A stretch of DNA of 64,000 nucleotides from Bermanella marisrubri (GCF_012295615.1 NZ_CP051183.1:3189001-3253000); one strand, 5' to 3'. Counted from the stretch's first letter, positions 1 to 9,531 are shown. Notes: generated by a model not told the origin, from the letters alone. Program-made: numbers and translations.

Positions 1-30
1 AGCGGTATCGTGTAATACCGCTTTCACTTT
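1..30 (+). terminator. Intrinsic terminator for a plus-strand gene left of the window
   Basis: A perfect 8-bp stem (positions 1-8 with 15-22, six-base loop) is followed by a T-rich run up to position 32. The T-run lies on the plus strand, so it most likely ends a gene upstream of the window. The stem could also help stop the minus-strand acyl-CoA dehydrogenase transcript, whose stop codon is at position 40. Confidence 0.55.
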
Positions 31-39
31 TTCGCCTTC

Positions 40-1200
40 TTAAGCGCGTGCTTGCGCCAGTAAGTTGCGTGCAATAATCAGTTTTTGAATTTCGCTGGTG
101 CCTTCATAAATAGAAGTAATGCGAATATCCCGAACTTTTTGCTCCAGTGGATAGTCTTTCAAGTAGCCCGCCCCACCTAAGATTTGTAATGCGTTGTAGC
201 AAATACGATTGCCTTCTTCACTGGCGAATAACTTTGCCATTGAGGCTTGGGTGGCAAACTCTTGACCTTGTTCTTTACGGTGCGCCGCTTCTAATACTAA
301 TAAACGCGTTGCATTAAGTTTAGTTTCGGCTTCGGCCAGCATCCACTGAATGCCCTGAAAGTCAGCAATACTTTGGCCAAACTGCTGGCGTTCTTTTGCA
401 TATTCTATGGCGTAATCGTGAGCACTTTGCGCTATCCCCAAGGCAAGAGAGGCTATACCAATGCGTCCACCAGCTAGTTCACCGACCGCAATCTTAAAAC
501 CTTGGTTTACCTCGCCCAATAAATCGCCTTCAGTAACGACAACGTTTTCAAAGATGACTTCGTTGGTGGCGCTACCGCTTTGTCCCATTTTATTTTCTTC
601 TTTACCAATACTGATGCCTTGTCGATTGGCTTCCACTACAAAGCAACTGATGCCCTTGCCCGGTTTAGCAGTTTTATCGGTAACCGCCCATACAATAAGT
701 ACGTCGGCGTAGGCGCCACTGGTGATATACAGTTTGCTGCCGCTGATTTGCCAACCCTTTTCGGTCTTATTGGCTTGGCATTTCATGGCACTTGGGTCAG
801 ATCCGGCTTGGCTTTCGGTTAAGCAAAATGCGCCCGCGCGATATTCGCCACTGCAAAGCCTGGGTAAATAGTTTTGTTTTTGCTCATCACTGCCCACGGC
901 TTGTATCACGCTGGCCACCATATTGGTGACGGACATAGTTACTGCGGTTGACGCGCAGCCTTTTGCGATCTCGGTCATAGCAAGGCTAAAGGCTACTGTG
1001 CCTGCTTGCGTACCGCCATGGTCTTCGTGGATTTCAAGCCCCATAAAACCTAATTCCGCTAGGGCTTTAATATTATCCAAAAATTGTGGGCGATTCTGTG
1101 GGTCTGCCAATGCGGCTGCATTAGGTTGTAATTGAGTCTGTGCAAATCGGCGGGCCGTATCTTGAATCAGTTGCTGTGTTTCACTTAACGAGAAGTCCAT
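40..1200 (-). CDS. Acyl-CoA dehydrogenase (short/medium-chain type)
   Basis: FAD enzyme that makes the alpha-beta double bond of an acyl-CoA and passes electrons to electron-transfer flavoprotein. It has 386 residues from the ATG at 1200, a normal length. The three family domains are present: helical N-terminus, middle beta domain with the flavin motif FCLTESQAGSDPSA, and C-terminal helical domain with LGGAGYLKDYPLEQ. The catalytic glutamate is expected at about residue 366 in the motif IYEGTSEIQ. An in-frame GTG lies 12 bases upstream, but the ATG gives the usual family N-terminus MDFSLSE. It stands alone, divergent from the sulfhydrylase gene. Whether the substrate is straight-chain or branched (isovaleryl, 2-methylbutyryl) cannot be decided from sequence alone. 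Confidence 0.93.
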   Translation of the reverse strand: MDFSLSETQQLIQDTARRFAQTQLQPNAAALADPQNRPQFLDNIKALAELGFMGLEIHEDHGGTQAGTVAFSLAMTEIAKGCASTAVTMSVTNMVASVIQAVGSDEQKQNYLPRLCSGEYRAGAFCLTESQAGSDPSAMKCQANKTEKGWQISGSKLYITSGAYADVLIVWAVTDKTAKPGKGISCFVVEANRQGISIGKEENKMGQSGSATNEVIFENVVVTEGDLLGEVNQGFKIAVGELAGGRIGIASLALGIAQSAHDYAIEYAKERQQFGQSIADFQGIQWMLAEAETKLNATRLLVLEAAHRKEQGQEFATQASMAKLFASEEGNRICYNALQILGGAGYLKDYPLEQKVRDIRITSIYEGTSEIQKLIIARNLLAQARA

Positions 1201-1339
1201 AGTTTCGATCACTTATTATTGTTTTCAATCAGCTTAACATATAAAAAGCTTTCACCGCTGGCTCTTGCGTCAGCTTATGTCTAGATGCATTATTGCCGTT
1301 CCTAAATTCACACATAAGAATCATAAAGGACCTTGCCCA

Positions 1340-2611
1340 ATGAAATTGGAATCCATTGCTCTACATCATGGCTATGAGTCAGAAGCGACGACTAAAGCCG
1401 CCGCTGTACCTATTTATCAAACGACTTCATACACCTTTGATGATACTCAACACGGTGCAGATCTGTTCGACCTGAAAGTCGAAGGTAATATCTACACGCG
1501 CATCATGAACCCAACCAATGCGGTTCTTGAGCAACGCGTGGCTGCAATGGAAGGCGGTATCGCTGGTCTGGCGCTGGCGTCGGGTATGGCTGCGATTACA
1601 TATGCCATTCAGTGTCTATGTGAAGTGGGTTCTAATATCGTTAGCACCAGCCAGTTATATGGTGGTACTTACAATTTGTTCGCTCATACTCTGCCTAAAC
1701 AGGGTATTAACGTAAAAATGGTGGACGCCAACGATTTCGAAGGCTTTGAAAAAGCCATTGATGAAAATACAAAAGCGGTTTTCTGCGAGTCGATTGGTAA
1801 CCCAGCAGGTAATGTTGTAGACATTGCTAAGCTTGCGGAAATTGCACATAAGCACGGTGTACCTTTAATGGTGGATAATACCGTTGCGTCTCCAATTCTT
1901 TGTCGCCCTATCGAATTAGGTGCGGACATTGTTATTCAATCGCTTACCAAATATATCGGCGGTCACGGTACTACTGTAGGCGGTATGATTATCGACGGCG
2001 GTAAGTTCGATTGGGCCGCTGACAAAAAACGTTTCGCGGTATTGAATGAACCCGATCCTTCTTACCATGGTGTGGTATACACAGAAGCGCTAGGCGCTGC
2101 TGCATTTATTGGTCGCTGTCGTGTAGTGCCTTTGCGTAATACCGGTGCGGCACTTTCACCAATGAATGCGTTCCAGTTACTTCAGGGCTTAGAAACACTT
2201 GCATTGCGCATGGAACGTCACTGTGAAAACGCAGAGAAACTCGCTGAATATTTGAATAACCACGAGAAAGTAAGCTGGGTGAATTATGCTGCTCTAAAAG
2301 ACAGCCCATACTATGAAACCTGTCAGAAAACCTCTGGTGGTAAAGCATCAGGTATTTTGAGCTTTGGTGTAAAAGGTGGCCGTGAAGCCGGTGCTCGTTT
2401 CATTGATGCATTACAAATGATCTTGCGTTTGGTAAACATTGGTGATGCTAAATCACTGGCTTGTCACCCTGCTACAACCACTCACCGTCAGCTAAACCCT
2501 GAAGAGCTAAAAAGCGCAGGTGTTAGCGAAGACTTGGTACGCATCAGTGTAGGTATCGAACACATTGATGACATCATTGCGGATGTTGAACAGGCGCTAG
2601 CAAACGTCTAA
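1340..2611 (+). CDS. metY: O-acetylhomoserine sulfhydrylase (aminocarboxypropyltransferase)
   Basis: PLP enzyme of the Cys/Met metabolism family that joins sulfide to O-acetylhomoserine to give homocysteine for methionine synthesis. It has 423 residues, the usual length for this subgroup and longer than cystathionine enzymes. The internal PLP lysine is K204 in the motif QSLTKYIGGHG, and YTRIMNPTN near residue 55 is typical. The ATG at 1340 is preceded by AAAGGA at 1325-1330 with good spacing; an in-frame upstream ATG at 1265 would add 25 residues unlike the family. A strong terminator follows. I see no recognisable SAM riboswitch or clear MetJ box in the 139 bases upstream. Confidence 0.92.
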   Translation: MKLESIALHHGYESEATTKAAAVPIYQTTSYTFDDTQHGADLFDLKVEGNIYTRIMNPTNAVLEQRVAAMEGGIAGLALASGMAAITYAIQCLCEVGSNIVSTSQLYGGTYNLFAHTLPKQGINVKMVDANDFEGFEKAIDENTKAVFCESIGNPAGNVVDIAKLAEIAHKHGVPLMVDNTVASPILCRPIELGADIVIQSLTKYIGGHGTTVGGMIIDGGKFDWAADKKRFAVLNEPDPSYHGVVYTEALGAAAFIGRCRVVPLRNTGAALSPMNAFQLLQGLETLALRMERHCENAEKLAEYLNNHEKVSWVNYAALKDSPYYETCQKTSGGKASGILSFGVKGGREAGARFIDALQMILRLVNIGDAKSLACHPATTTHRQLNPEELKSAGVSEDLVRISVGIEHIDDIIADVEQALANV

Positions 2612-2631
2612 GTCAGCTCTTAAGTGAAATG

Positions 2632-2669
2632 AAAAGCCGATGATGCAAAACGCATCATCGGCTTTTTTT
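2632..2669. terminator. Bidirectional terminator between metY and epmA
   Basis: An 11-bp perfect GC-rich stem (2636-2646 with 2652-2662) around the loop AAAAC has a T-run on its right and an A-run on its left. It can stop both the plus-strand metY and the minus-strand epmA transcripts. The T-run overlaps the epmA stop codon. Confidence 0.9.
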
Positions 2670-3603
2670 ATGCTCTCGAAAAGTCGAAACTCAACACGTC
2701 ACTTATATTACTTAGACCAAGCTTGAGCATTAAGATGCGATCTAAACCAATAGCCACACCGCTGCAATCGGGCAAACCGGATGCCAATGCTTGTAAGAAA
2801 TATTCATCGTCCACTCGTTGTTCGTGCTCACGTTTTTTTGCCTCTACATCAAAGCGGCTTTTTTGTTCTTGCACATCCACCAGCTCATCATAACCGTTAG
2901 CCAGTTCTAAACCATTTACATAAAGCTCAAAACGTTTTGCCACTTGAATACCATCAAAGCGCTCGTATGTTTTTGCCAGTGCAGCTTGAGATGCAGGATA
3001 ATTGTAAATAAAAACCAGCGTATTTTTAGGTAGCTGAGGCTCCACCACATGACTCATGATGATATCTAAACAGGCATCACGACCGAGGTCTACGTCGGTG
3101 CCTACAAACTCGTTACAACGCGCACGTAACTCATCATCACTCATATTAAATGGATCAAGGTCCGCATAGGTATCCAGTGCTTGCGCATAAGTGAAGTTTT
3201 GGCGCTGCTGAATCGCTAAATAATCGCCAACCAATTGTGCAACTTCATCCATTAATGTTTCTAAGTTGAACCCTAAACGATAATACTCCAGCATGGAAAA
3301 TTCTGGATTGTGTCGATTGCCTTGTTCACCATCGCGGAAGGTTTTACAAATTTGATAAATATCACCACTGCCTGCCGCGAGTAAACGCTTCATAGGATAT
3401 TCAGGGGAGGTATGCAAAAACGCAGGGGCATTCATTACCTGTGCGCTTACTGGCTGCAAATTAGCATCACTGACCGCCGCTTTCGACAGCATTGGGGTTT
3501 CTACTTCTAATACAGAGCGCTGTAAAAAAAACTCACGAAGGTAGCGATAAAAGTTCGCCCGCTCCTGCAAAGCAGGGATAGATGCATTCGGTTGCCAAGT
3601 CAT
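2668..3603 (-). CDS. epmA: Elongation factor P (R)-beta-lysine ligase
   Basis: EpmA (GenX/PoxA/YjeA) activates (R)-beta-lysine with ATP and attaches it to a conserved lysine of EF-P. It is a 311-residue paralogue of class II lysyl-tRNA synthetase without the anticodon-binding domain. Class II motifs are visible: motif 2 around FRDGEQGNRHNPEFSMLEYY and motif 3 in GVAIGLDRILMLKLG near the C-terminus. The ATG has a GAGG ribosome site at 3608-3611. Its substrate (efp) and partner (epmB) lie immediately beside it, so the whole modification module is in one place. The efp terminator sits just before its ribosome site, so expression needs read-through or a local promoter. Confidence 0.95.
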   Translation of the reverse strand: MTWQPNASIPALQERANFYRYLREFFLQRSVLEVETPMLSKAAVSDANLQPVSAQVMNAPAFLHTSPEYPMKRLLAAGSGDIYQICKTFRDGEQGNRHNPEFSMLEYYRLGFNLETLMDEVAQLVGDYLAIQQRQNFTYAQALDTYADLDPFNMSDDELRARCNEFVGTDVDLGRDACLDIIMSHVVEPQLPKNTLVFIYNYPASQAALAKTYERFDGIQVAKRFELYVNGLELANGYDELVDVQEQKSRFDVEAKKREHEQRVDDEYFLQALASGLPDCSGVAIGLDRILMLKLGLSNISDVLSFDFSRA

Positions 3604-3614
3604 AAAAACCTCAT

Positions 3615-3641
3615 AAAAAAGGCTGCAATGATTGCAGCCTT
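3615..3641 (-). terminator. Terminator after efp, abutting the epmA ribosome site
   Basis: Read on the minus strand, a 10-bp stem (3632-3641 with 3619-3628, three-base loop) runs into six T residues (plus-strand A-run 3615-3620). The epmA ribosome site begins four bases further on. It would separate abundant efp transcripts from low-level epmA expression. Confidence 0.8.
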
Positions 3642-3676
3642 AATCGTTTAACGGGTATTAAGCAAACAGAAAGGAA

Positions 3677-4249
3677 TTAGCCTTTCGCGCGTGATACGTA
3701 TTCGCCAGAGCGCGTATCAATGCGCAATACTTCACCTTGCTCGATGAATAATGGTACACGCACAACTGCGCCTGTGGATAAGGTTGCTGGCTTAGAACCG
3801 CCTTGTGCTGTATCACCTTTCAAACCAGGGTCGGTTTCAGTCACTTCTAATTCAACAAAGTTTGGCGGAGTCACAGAGATAGGCTCGCCGTTGTATAGTG
3901 TAACCTCGTATTTCTCTTGTTCTTTCAACCAGTTCTTGGTGTCGCCAACGGCAGCTTCACTCGCACCATACTGTTCAAAAGAACCGTCAGTCGCCATGAA
4001 GTGATAAAATTCACCATCTGTGTACAGGTACTCTAGGTCGTAATCCATTACGTCAGCACCATCGAGTTTTTCACCCGACTTAAAGGTACGCTCCCATACA
4101 CGACCGCTTTTTAGGTTGCGCAGTTTCACACGGTTAAAGGCTTGGCCCTTGCCAGGCTTTACATACTCGTTTTCTAGAATGGAACAAGGGTCGCCATCCA
4201 GCATTACTTTAAGACCGGATTTGAATTCGTTGGTAGAATAGCTAGCCAT
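3677..4249 (-). CDS. efp: Translation elongation factor P
   Basis: EF-P binds between the P and E sites of the ribosome and relieves stalling at consecutive prolines. It has 190 residues, the usual three-beta-barrel length. Lysine 34 in the loop VKPGKGQAF is the expected site of beta-lysylation, matching the adjacent epmA and epmB. The C-terminal signature [20 protein letters not shown] is present. It is transcribed divergently from epmB across a 119-bp gap that must hold both promoters, and is followed by its own terminator. Confidence 0.97.
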   Translation of the reverse strand: MASYSTNEFKSGLKVMLDGDPCSILENEYVKPGKGQAFNRVKLRNLKSGRVWERTFKSGEKLDGADVMDYDLEYLYTDGEFYHFMATDGSFEQYGASEAAVGDTKNWLKEQEKYEVTLYNGEPISVTPPNFVELEVTETDPGLKGDTAQGGSKPATLSTGAVVRVPLFIEQGEVLRIDTRSGEYVSRAKG

Positions 4250-4368
4250 GAATCGTCTCTCTTAAATCAAACGCCCTGCGGATTCACATCTTACATGGGC
4301 AAACTTTACAAAAAGGGCGGCCATGATACCTTATTCCGCTCTCAATATGCAGGTTATTAACACGCAAT

Positions 4369-5406
4369 ATGCCCTCGGATTTAATCGCAACCGCAGCAAA
4401 ATCAACCCCAGCAAGCTGGCAAAAGCAATTATCTCAAGCACAAATCAGTGCTCAAGACCTGCTAGAACAGTTAAGTATGCCACTTGAATTACTGGAAGGC
4501 GCAGAGCTTGGCGCGGCGCAATTCCCCATCCGCGTGCCGCAAAGCTTTATCGATCGCATAGAACCCGGTAATCCGCAGGACCCGCTATTTTTACAAATCT
4601 GGCCTTTTTCCGCTGAGGGAGAAACACCGCCATTAGGATTTGTGACGGATCCACTGGAAGAGAATGCTGCTAACCCGGTACCGGGCATTGTGCATAAGTA
4701 TCAAGGACGTGTGCTTTTGATCGTAAACGGCAGCTGTGCGATTCATTGTCGCTATTGCTTTCGACGCCACTTCCCGTACGAAGATAATAACCTTAGCCTA
4801 TCCGAATGGGAGCAAGCACTCACATACATCGAAAATAATCCATCTATTAACGAAGTCATTATGAGTGGAGGCGACCCCCTTAGCAGTAATGATAAGCGCC
4901 TGTTTAAACTCATTGACGCCATTGAGGCCATCCCTCATGTTACCCGCCTGCGCATTCACTCCCGTTTGCCAATCACCCTGCCCAACCGAATCACCCCAGA
5001 CCTGTGCCAGCGCCTAGGCAGTAGTCGCCTTAATATCGTGATGGTGGTGCACGCCAATCATGGCAATGAAATCAGTCAAGACGTTCATAGCGCCATGACG
5101 CGATTGCGCTCAGAAAACATCCACTTACTGAATCAAACCGTATTGCTTAAAGGAATAAACGATACAACCCAAGCGTTGATCGATTTAAGCGAGCAATTAT
5201 TTGCCGCGGGCGTAATGCCCTATTATTTGCATTTGCTGGATCCGGTAATTGGCGCCCATCATTACCATGTCGCCACAGATGTCGCACTGTCTTTAATGGA
5301 CCAACTACAAGCACAGCTTCCGGGCTTTTTAGTGCCCAAGCTGGTAAGAGAAGTCCCCGGAGAGGCCAGTAAGACCCTGATTTATACGCAGAAACCGCCA
5401 AAATAG
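4369..5406 (+). CDS. epmB: EF-P lysine 2,3-aminomutase (radical SAM)
   Basis: EpmB (YjeK) converts L-lysine to (R)-beta-lysine for EF-P modification. It has 345 residues. The radical-SAM cluster cysteines C123, C127 and C130 lie in the motif CAIHCRYCFRRHFPY, and MSGGDPL follows as in lysine 2,3-aminomutases. The lysine in GEASKT near residue 335 is the probable PLP-binding residue. It is shorter than catabolic lysine aminomutases, as expected for EpmB. The ATG at 4369 gives a typical N-terminus, but its Shine-Dalgarno is poor: the nearest AGG is about 16 bases away. Confidence 0.94.
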   Translation: MPSDLIATAAKSTPASWQKQLSQAQISAQDLLEQLSMPLELLEGAELGAAQFPIRVPQSFIDRIEPGNPQDPLFLQIWPFSAEGETPPLGFVTDPLEENAANPVPGIVHKYQGRVLLIVNGSCAIHCRYCFRRHFPYEDNNLSLSEWEQALTYIENNPSINEVIMSGGDPLSSNDKRLFKLIDAIEAIPHVTRLRIHSRLPITLPNRITPDLCQRLGSSRLNIVMVVHANHGNEISQDVHSAMTRLRSENIHLLNQTVLLKGINDTTQALIDLSEQLFAAGVMPYYLHLLDPVIGAHHYHVATDVALSLMDQLQAQLPGFLVPKLVREVPGEASKTLIYTQKPPK

Positions 5407-5546
5407 CGGGTTTTACCGCTTAAATCCGCCGTTTGAATGGCGAATAGCGACGTTAGTGATTACTATGTAAAAGACGGAGTTCTATATTCCTGTCGGTACT
5501 TAAGGATAAGAAGACACAGCGCAGAATAATAATAGGGGATGTTATC

Positions 5547-7337
5547 TTGCTGGCTGATATCAACGAGAGAGCGAACATGGAAGGGCAAAAGTCGCCAATA
5601 CGCATTGCTGTACCCAAAATACAGCAGAGCAAGTTGTCGTTCTGTGATGGTTCACTAGACGGCTTCGAAGCATGGACAAACTCATTGCCCATGGCGAACA
5701 CCGGTGCCGCCGCGAAACTCCTCTTTCAAGCTAGCCGCGAACTCAACGTGACTCGCATCCCCCCCATCAAGCGCTACAAAATGCTTGAAATTATTCGTAA
5801 TGCGATTTACGACATTTGTGAAGTTTTAAACAAACGCATCCTAAGTCAATCGATCAAACTGGGTGAAAGTGATTTAAAAGTCTTCACCCTTGCACAAACC
5901 CTACAAAATCAACTCGCCATTGGTTACAAGCACATTGTACTCGATGAAATTGCGCAAGGCCCTGGCAAAGAAACCAAGGCTTTAACATTTGCTATTCACC
6001 GCGCCATTGCGGACTTAAGCCAAACGATTTTAAGAGCGTATCAGTTGTATAGCCCTGCGCCTGCAAATGCTTGGTTGGAGCTTCACCAACTTTACGGTCT
6101 TGCAGAAGCCAAGCGTATTCATGAATATTCGGTCAAAGATAACCGAGGCAAATACGTTTCCGCTTGTTCCATTACCGATGCCTATGTTCGTACGCTGTTA
6201 TTAGGATGCGCCAAACCCAACCAATTACGCCAAAAAGAATTAAGCTTGCTCTACGCGGCCACGGAACTGTGGACCAGCTTAGTCAAAGTCTCCATTGGTA
6301 GCGATAAGCAATCTTTATTTATTTTGGCGCAGCACAAAGATCATGCACCGGTATATCGTTCGCTAATAAAAAGCCTACCCAGTGGAGTCAGCCGCGGTTT
6401 AAATCCCAGTAACTTAGCAACCGCTTTGCAAAAGCATTTAAATAAAGAAAGTTCTGGCATCACGGTTCCTGGTAACTTGAGTGATGCATTGGTGAATCAC
6501 ATTGCCAATGCTTGGGGAGCAATGGTGCAACGCAGCTTCCATCGCACTCAGCATTCCGGCCAAGCAGAAATTGCAATCGGTTTATTGGCTTGCCACTATT
6601 TTTGTGCAGAAGAAAAAAGCTTTCCCTTCCTACTTAAATCTTGGAACATGGATCTACCCGAGAAAAAGAAAAGTAGTAAAAAAGCCAGCATGGACGTTTG
6701 GGATCAAAGCTTCGATGCAGGTGGTAGCGGTTTTGATAGTGATGCTATCGAATTCGATAGTATCTCGTTTATTAGTAAACATGGTGACAAAGAAGAACCG
6801 GATACTGGACCTAAAGGTACTGCCATCGTTTCAAAAATATTGGACACGAGCCCCGGAGGTTACGGTATCGCTATCGACAACCCTCCCGCCAGCGTTCAAA
6901 CCGGTGAGCTGGTTGTGATAAAAGAACCCAAAATGCTGAACTGGTCTTTAGGTTGTATTCGCTGGATTCGCTCGCAAAAAGATCAACCGACACAATTAGG
7001 CATTGAATTAATTGCACCCAAGGCAGAAGCCATCGCCGCTCGCATACTTAATAAAACCGGTGAAAACGGTGAGTTTTTACGTGGTCTACGCATTCCCGCT
7101 TTACCGGCTGCCGGCCAAGATGCCACGCTTGTATTGCCAATTATGCCTTTCAAAGTAGGCTCTAAAGCCGAGATTATGGATGGCATCCAGCAGCAAAAAG
7201 TTCAGCTACTGCAACGCCACAATACTTCTCGCAGTTTTGTTCAATACAGCTACAACCCGCTTACTCAGCTTCTAAACAAGCAAAATCAAGCTGATGGCGG
7301 CGATGATGAATTTGCCTCTATCTGGGACAAACTGTAA
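5547..7337 (+). CDS. Large protein with a C-terminal PilZ-like domain, upstream of fimX
   Basis: I cannot assign a named function. The roughly 596-residue product has no signal peptide or membrane segment, so it should be cytoplasmic. The first 380 residues look helical. A low-complexity acidic linker follows (about 370-420, rich in K, S, D). Residues 425-520 resemble a PilZ domain: DTSPGGYG fits the PilZ D/N-x-S-x-x-G signature, and WSLGCIRWIR then TQLGIELI fits the following strands. The upstream RxxxR c-di-GMP motif is not obvious, so ligand binding is doubtful. The start shown is a TTG with AGGGGA seven bases upstream; an ATG at 5577 is a real alternative. The next gene is the c-di-GMP protein FimX, which suggests a role in c-di-GMP or type IV pilus control. 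Confidence 0.7.
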   Translation: MLADINERANMEGQKSPIRIAVPKIQQSKLSFCDGSLDGFEAWTNSLPMANTGAAAKLLFQASRELNVTRIPPIKRYKMLEIIRNAIYDICEVLNKRILSQSIKLGESDLKVFTLAQTLQNQLAIGYKHIVLDEIAQGPGKETKALTFAIHRAIADLSQTILRAYQLYSPAPANAWLELHQLYGLAEAKRIHEYSVKDNRGKYVSACSITDAYVRTLLLGCAKPNQLRQKELSLLYAATELWTSLVKVSIGSDKQSLFILAQHKDHAPVYRSLIKSLPSGVSRGLNPSNLATALQKHLNKESSGITVPGNLSDALVNHIANAWGAMVQRSFHRTQHSGQAEIAIGLLACHYFCAEEKSFPFLLKSWNMDLPEKKKSSKKASMDVWDQSFDAGGSGFDSDAIEFDSISFISKHGDKEEPDTGPKGTAIVSKILDTSPGGYGIAIDNPPASVQTGELVVIKEPKMLNWSLGCIRWIRSQKDQPTQLGIELIAPKAEAIAARILNKTGENGEFLRGLRIPALPAAGQDATLVLPIMPFKVGSKAEIMDGIQQQKVQLLQRHNTSRSFVQYSYNPLTQLLNKQNQADGGDDEFASIWDKL

Positions 7338-7410
7338 AGCCGTTCAGTTTAGATTTCAGAAAATACTATCTAATACCGGTTTGCCCCTTATAGCGACTTG
7401 CACATCGCGC

Positions 7411-7416
7411 TATAAT
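7411..7416 (+). promoter_or_regulatory. Possible -10 element of the fimX promoter
   Basis: A perfect TATAAT lies 48 bases before the fimX start, in the 121-bp gap after the PilZ-like gene. No good -35 box sits 16-18 bases upstream, so this is only a candidate. Confidence 0.3.
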
Positions 7417-7458
7417 CAGAGGAAACCGAATTAGAACAAGATTAACTGGAAACCCCAT

Positions 7459-9531
7459 ATGCAGGCTAAAGAAGCGATTCGTTTGCTGATTTGTAGTGAA
7501 TCGCAGCACGAAGCGGAAACCCTAACCAGCCTGTTACGCAACGCTGGCCATGCGACTCGTGCCAGCTTGGTACAGAGCATTGATGGCCTAAAAGAAAAAC
7601 TGAACGAGCAAACATGGGATGTCTGCCTATGTCGGCTTGAGATGCAAGAAGTCACGGGCAAAGACGTGCTCAGTGAAATTCTGCGTCAGGGCAAAGATAT
7701 TCCTACCATCTATTTCCATGATGATGTCGACAGCATTGCCGTAGAAAAAGCACTGAAAGGTGGTGCCGTCGATCTTGTACCCGCCGGAGAATATAACCAT
7801 ATTCTGCAAGTGGTCTTGCGTGAAATAAAAAACTTAAAACTGCGTCGTGAACTGCGCGAAGCAGAGGCCTTGTTGCGCGAAGCAGAAAAGCGCTGCCAAG
7901 TACTATTAGAAAGTGCGCAAGACGCTATCGCTTATGTGCAAGACGGAATGCATTTATTCGTCAATGACAGTTACGCCAATATCTTTGGCTATGAGGACGC
8001 AGACGATTTACTCACTATGCCGTTGATGGACATGGTCAGCACCAAAGACCAGGGACGTTTCAAAATTTTCTTGAAAGACTTTAATAGCGGCAAAACCCGT
8101 AGCGGCGAATTTCAATGCAAAATGCTCAATGTCGCCGACAAAGAAATTGATACACGCATGCTATTCGCCCGTGCGACCTACGACGATGAACCATGCATTC
8201 AAGTGATTATTCGCGCGAATACGGGGAACGCGGATCTCGAGCACAAGCTAAAACAAATCAGCTCTCAAGACCTGCTCACGGGTCTGTATAACAAGCAGTA
8301 TTTTAATGAGCAGTTAGGCGACGCTGTTGACCAAGCGGTCATTGGTGGCGCCAAAGGTGCCATTGCCTACATTAATATCGATAACTTCGGTCAGTGCAAA
8401 GGCAGTATTGGTATCGAAGGCGCTGACCTTGTGATTTGCGATGTCGCTCATTTAATTCGCAGCAAGTGTCGCGAAGAAGACTTGGTGGCACGTATTGGTG
8501 AGGATGTTTTTGGAATCTTACTAAGCGGTAGCAACGCTGAACAAGCGCAAGGATTTGCAGAACATATCCGCAAAGCCATTGAAGAACATCTAGTGGCGGT
8601 AGATCAACGCACGATTCAAGTGACGGTGAGCATCGGTTTAGCACTAATCAACGATAGCTCCCGTAATCCAAAAGAAGTGCTTCAGCACGCCCATGAAGCC
8701 AGCTACCATGTGCGCAAATTAGAAGGCCACGACAAAGGCAATGGAGTTTATCTTTACAATCCTGCTCAATTGGCAGGTTCTGATAGTGAGCGCCTACAGG
8801 CTAAAGTTGAAGAAGCCATCAACGACAACAACTTTAAACTCTTATTCCAACCTGTGATCAATTTGCGCGACGAAGCAGGGGAACACTACGAAACTTTGCT
8901 GCGCCTTGTGGACGATGGTAGCGATGTTTCACCACAAGACTTCTTATCTGAGATTCCCACAGATTTGAAGCGCAAAGTAGACCGTTGGGTGATTCTTAAT
9001 ACAAGTAAGCGTTTAGCCAAGCAGCGCTCTGAGGGTAATGATACACGCTTGTTTATTAACCTCACCAACGAATCCTTGATCGATGAAAGCTTGATTCCTT
9101 GGTTACAAAAAGTCTTGCAAGCCAGCAAGGTTCCAAGTGGCTCAATGATTTTCCAGTTCTCTGAATCGGACGCCATCAATCACTTGAAGCAAGCCCAAGC
9201 CATGACCAAAACCCTTGCCAAACTGGGCTGTAAAGTGGCCATCACGCGCTTTGGTAGCGGTATCGATCCATTCAAGCTGTTTGAACACTTGCACGTGGAC
9301 CTCGTCAAAATCGACGGCTCCTTTACCAAGGAACTTAATACCGACAAGGGTATGGATAGCTTGAAAGAGCTATTGGCCAAAATCGGTGAATACGAGAAAG
9401 CCTCCATTGTGCCGTTCGTGGAGAACGCCAATATCGTCGCGCAATTATGGACCAGTGGCGTGAGCTTTATTCAAGGGTACTACTTGCAAGGCCCGACTGA
9501 AGGCATGGATTACGAGTTTAACGACGAGTGA
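7459..9531 (+). CDS. fimX: FimX-like receiver-PAS-GGDEF-EAL protein, degenerate enzyme domains
   Basis: The 690-residue protein matches the length and domain order of FimX, the c-di-GMP effector that localises to the cell pole and acts with PilB/PilZ in type IV pilus twitching. Visible domains: a receiver-like domain (1-125) lacking the phosphoacceptor aspartate (DVCLCRLEM replaces the usual acidic site); PAS (about 142-255); GGDEF domain (about 270-425) with GEDVF at 347-351 instead of GGDEF; EAL domain (about 440-690) with ETL at 478-480 instead of EAL. Both enzyme signatures are therefore broken, as in FimX, which binds but hardly makes or breaks c-di-GMP. Its end overlaps the convergent phosphatase gene by 22 bases. 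The partner pilus genes are not in this window. Confidence 0.82.
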   Translation: MQAKEAIRLLICSESQHEAETLTSLLRNAGHATRASLVQSIDGLKEKLNEQTWDVCLCRLEMQEVTGKDVLSEILRQGKDIPTIYFHDDVDSIAVEKALKGGAVDLVPAGEYNHILQVVLREIKNLKLRRELREAEALLREAEKRCQVLLESAQDAIAYVQDGMHLFVNDSYANIFGYEDADDLLTMPLMDMVSTKDQGRFKIFLKDFNSGKTRSGEFQCKMLNVADKEIDTRMLFARATYDDEPCIQVIIRANTGNADLEHKLKQISSQDLLTGLYNKQYFNEQLGDAVDQAVIGGAKGAIAYINIDNFGQCKGSIGIEGADLVICDVAHLIRSKCREEDLVARIGEDVFGILLSGSNAEQAQGFAEHIRKAIEEHLVAVDQRTIQVTVSIGLALINDSSRNPKEVLQHAHEASYHVRKLEGHDKGNGVYLYNPAQLAGSDSERLQAKVEEAINDNNFKLLFQPVINLRDEAGEHYETLLRLVDDGSDVSPQDFLSEIPTDLKRKVDRWVILNTSKRLAKQRSEGNDTRLFINLTNESLIDESLIPWLQKVLQASKVPSGSMIFQFSESDAINHLKQAQAMTKTLAKLGCKVAITRFGSGIDPFKLFEHLHVDLVKIDGSFTKELNTDKGMDSLKELLAKIGEYEKASIVPFVENANIVAQLWTSGVSFIQGYYLQGPTEGMDYEFNDE

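Noticed and set aside
1201-1339. SAM riboswitch or MetJ operator upstream of metY
   Set aside because: No riboswitch stem pattern or tandem AGACGTCT-like boxes could be made out; only a weak partial match near 1278.
5405-5442. Two short hairpins after epmB as a terminator
   Set aside because: Stems of only 4-5 bp with no T-run; too weak to call.
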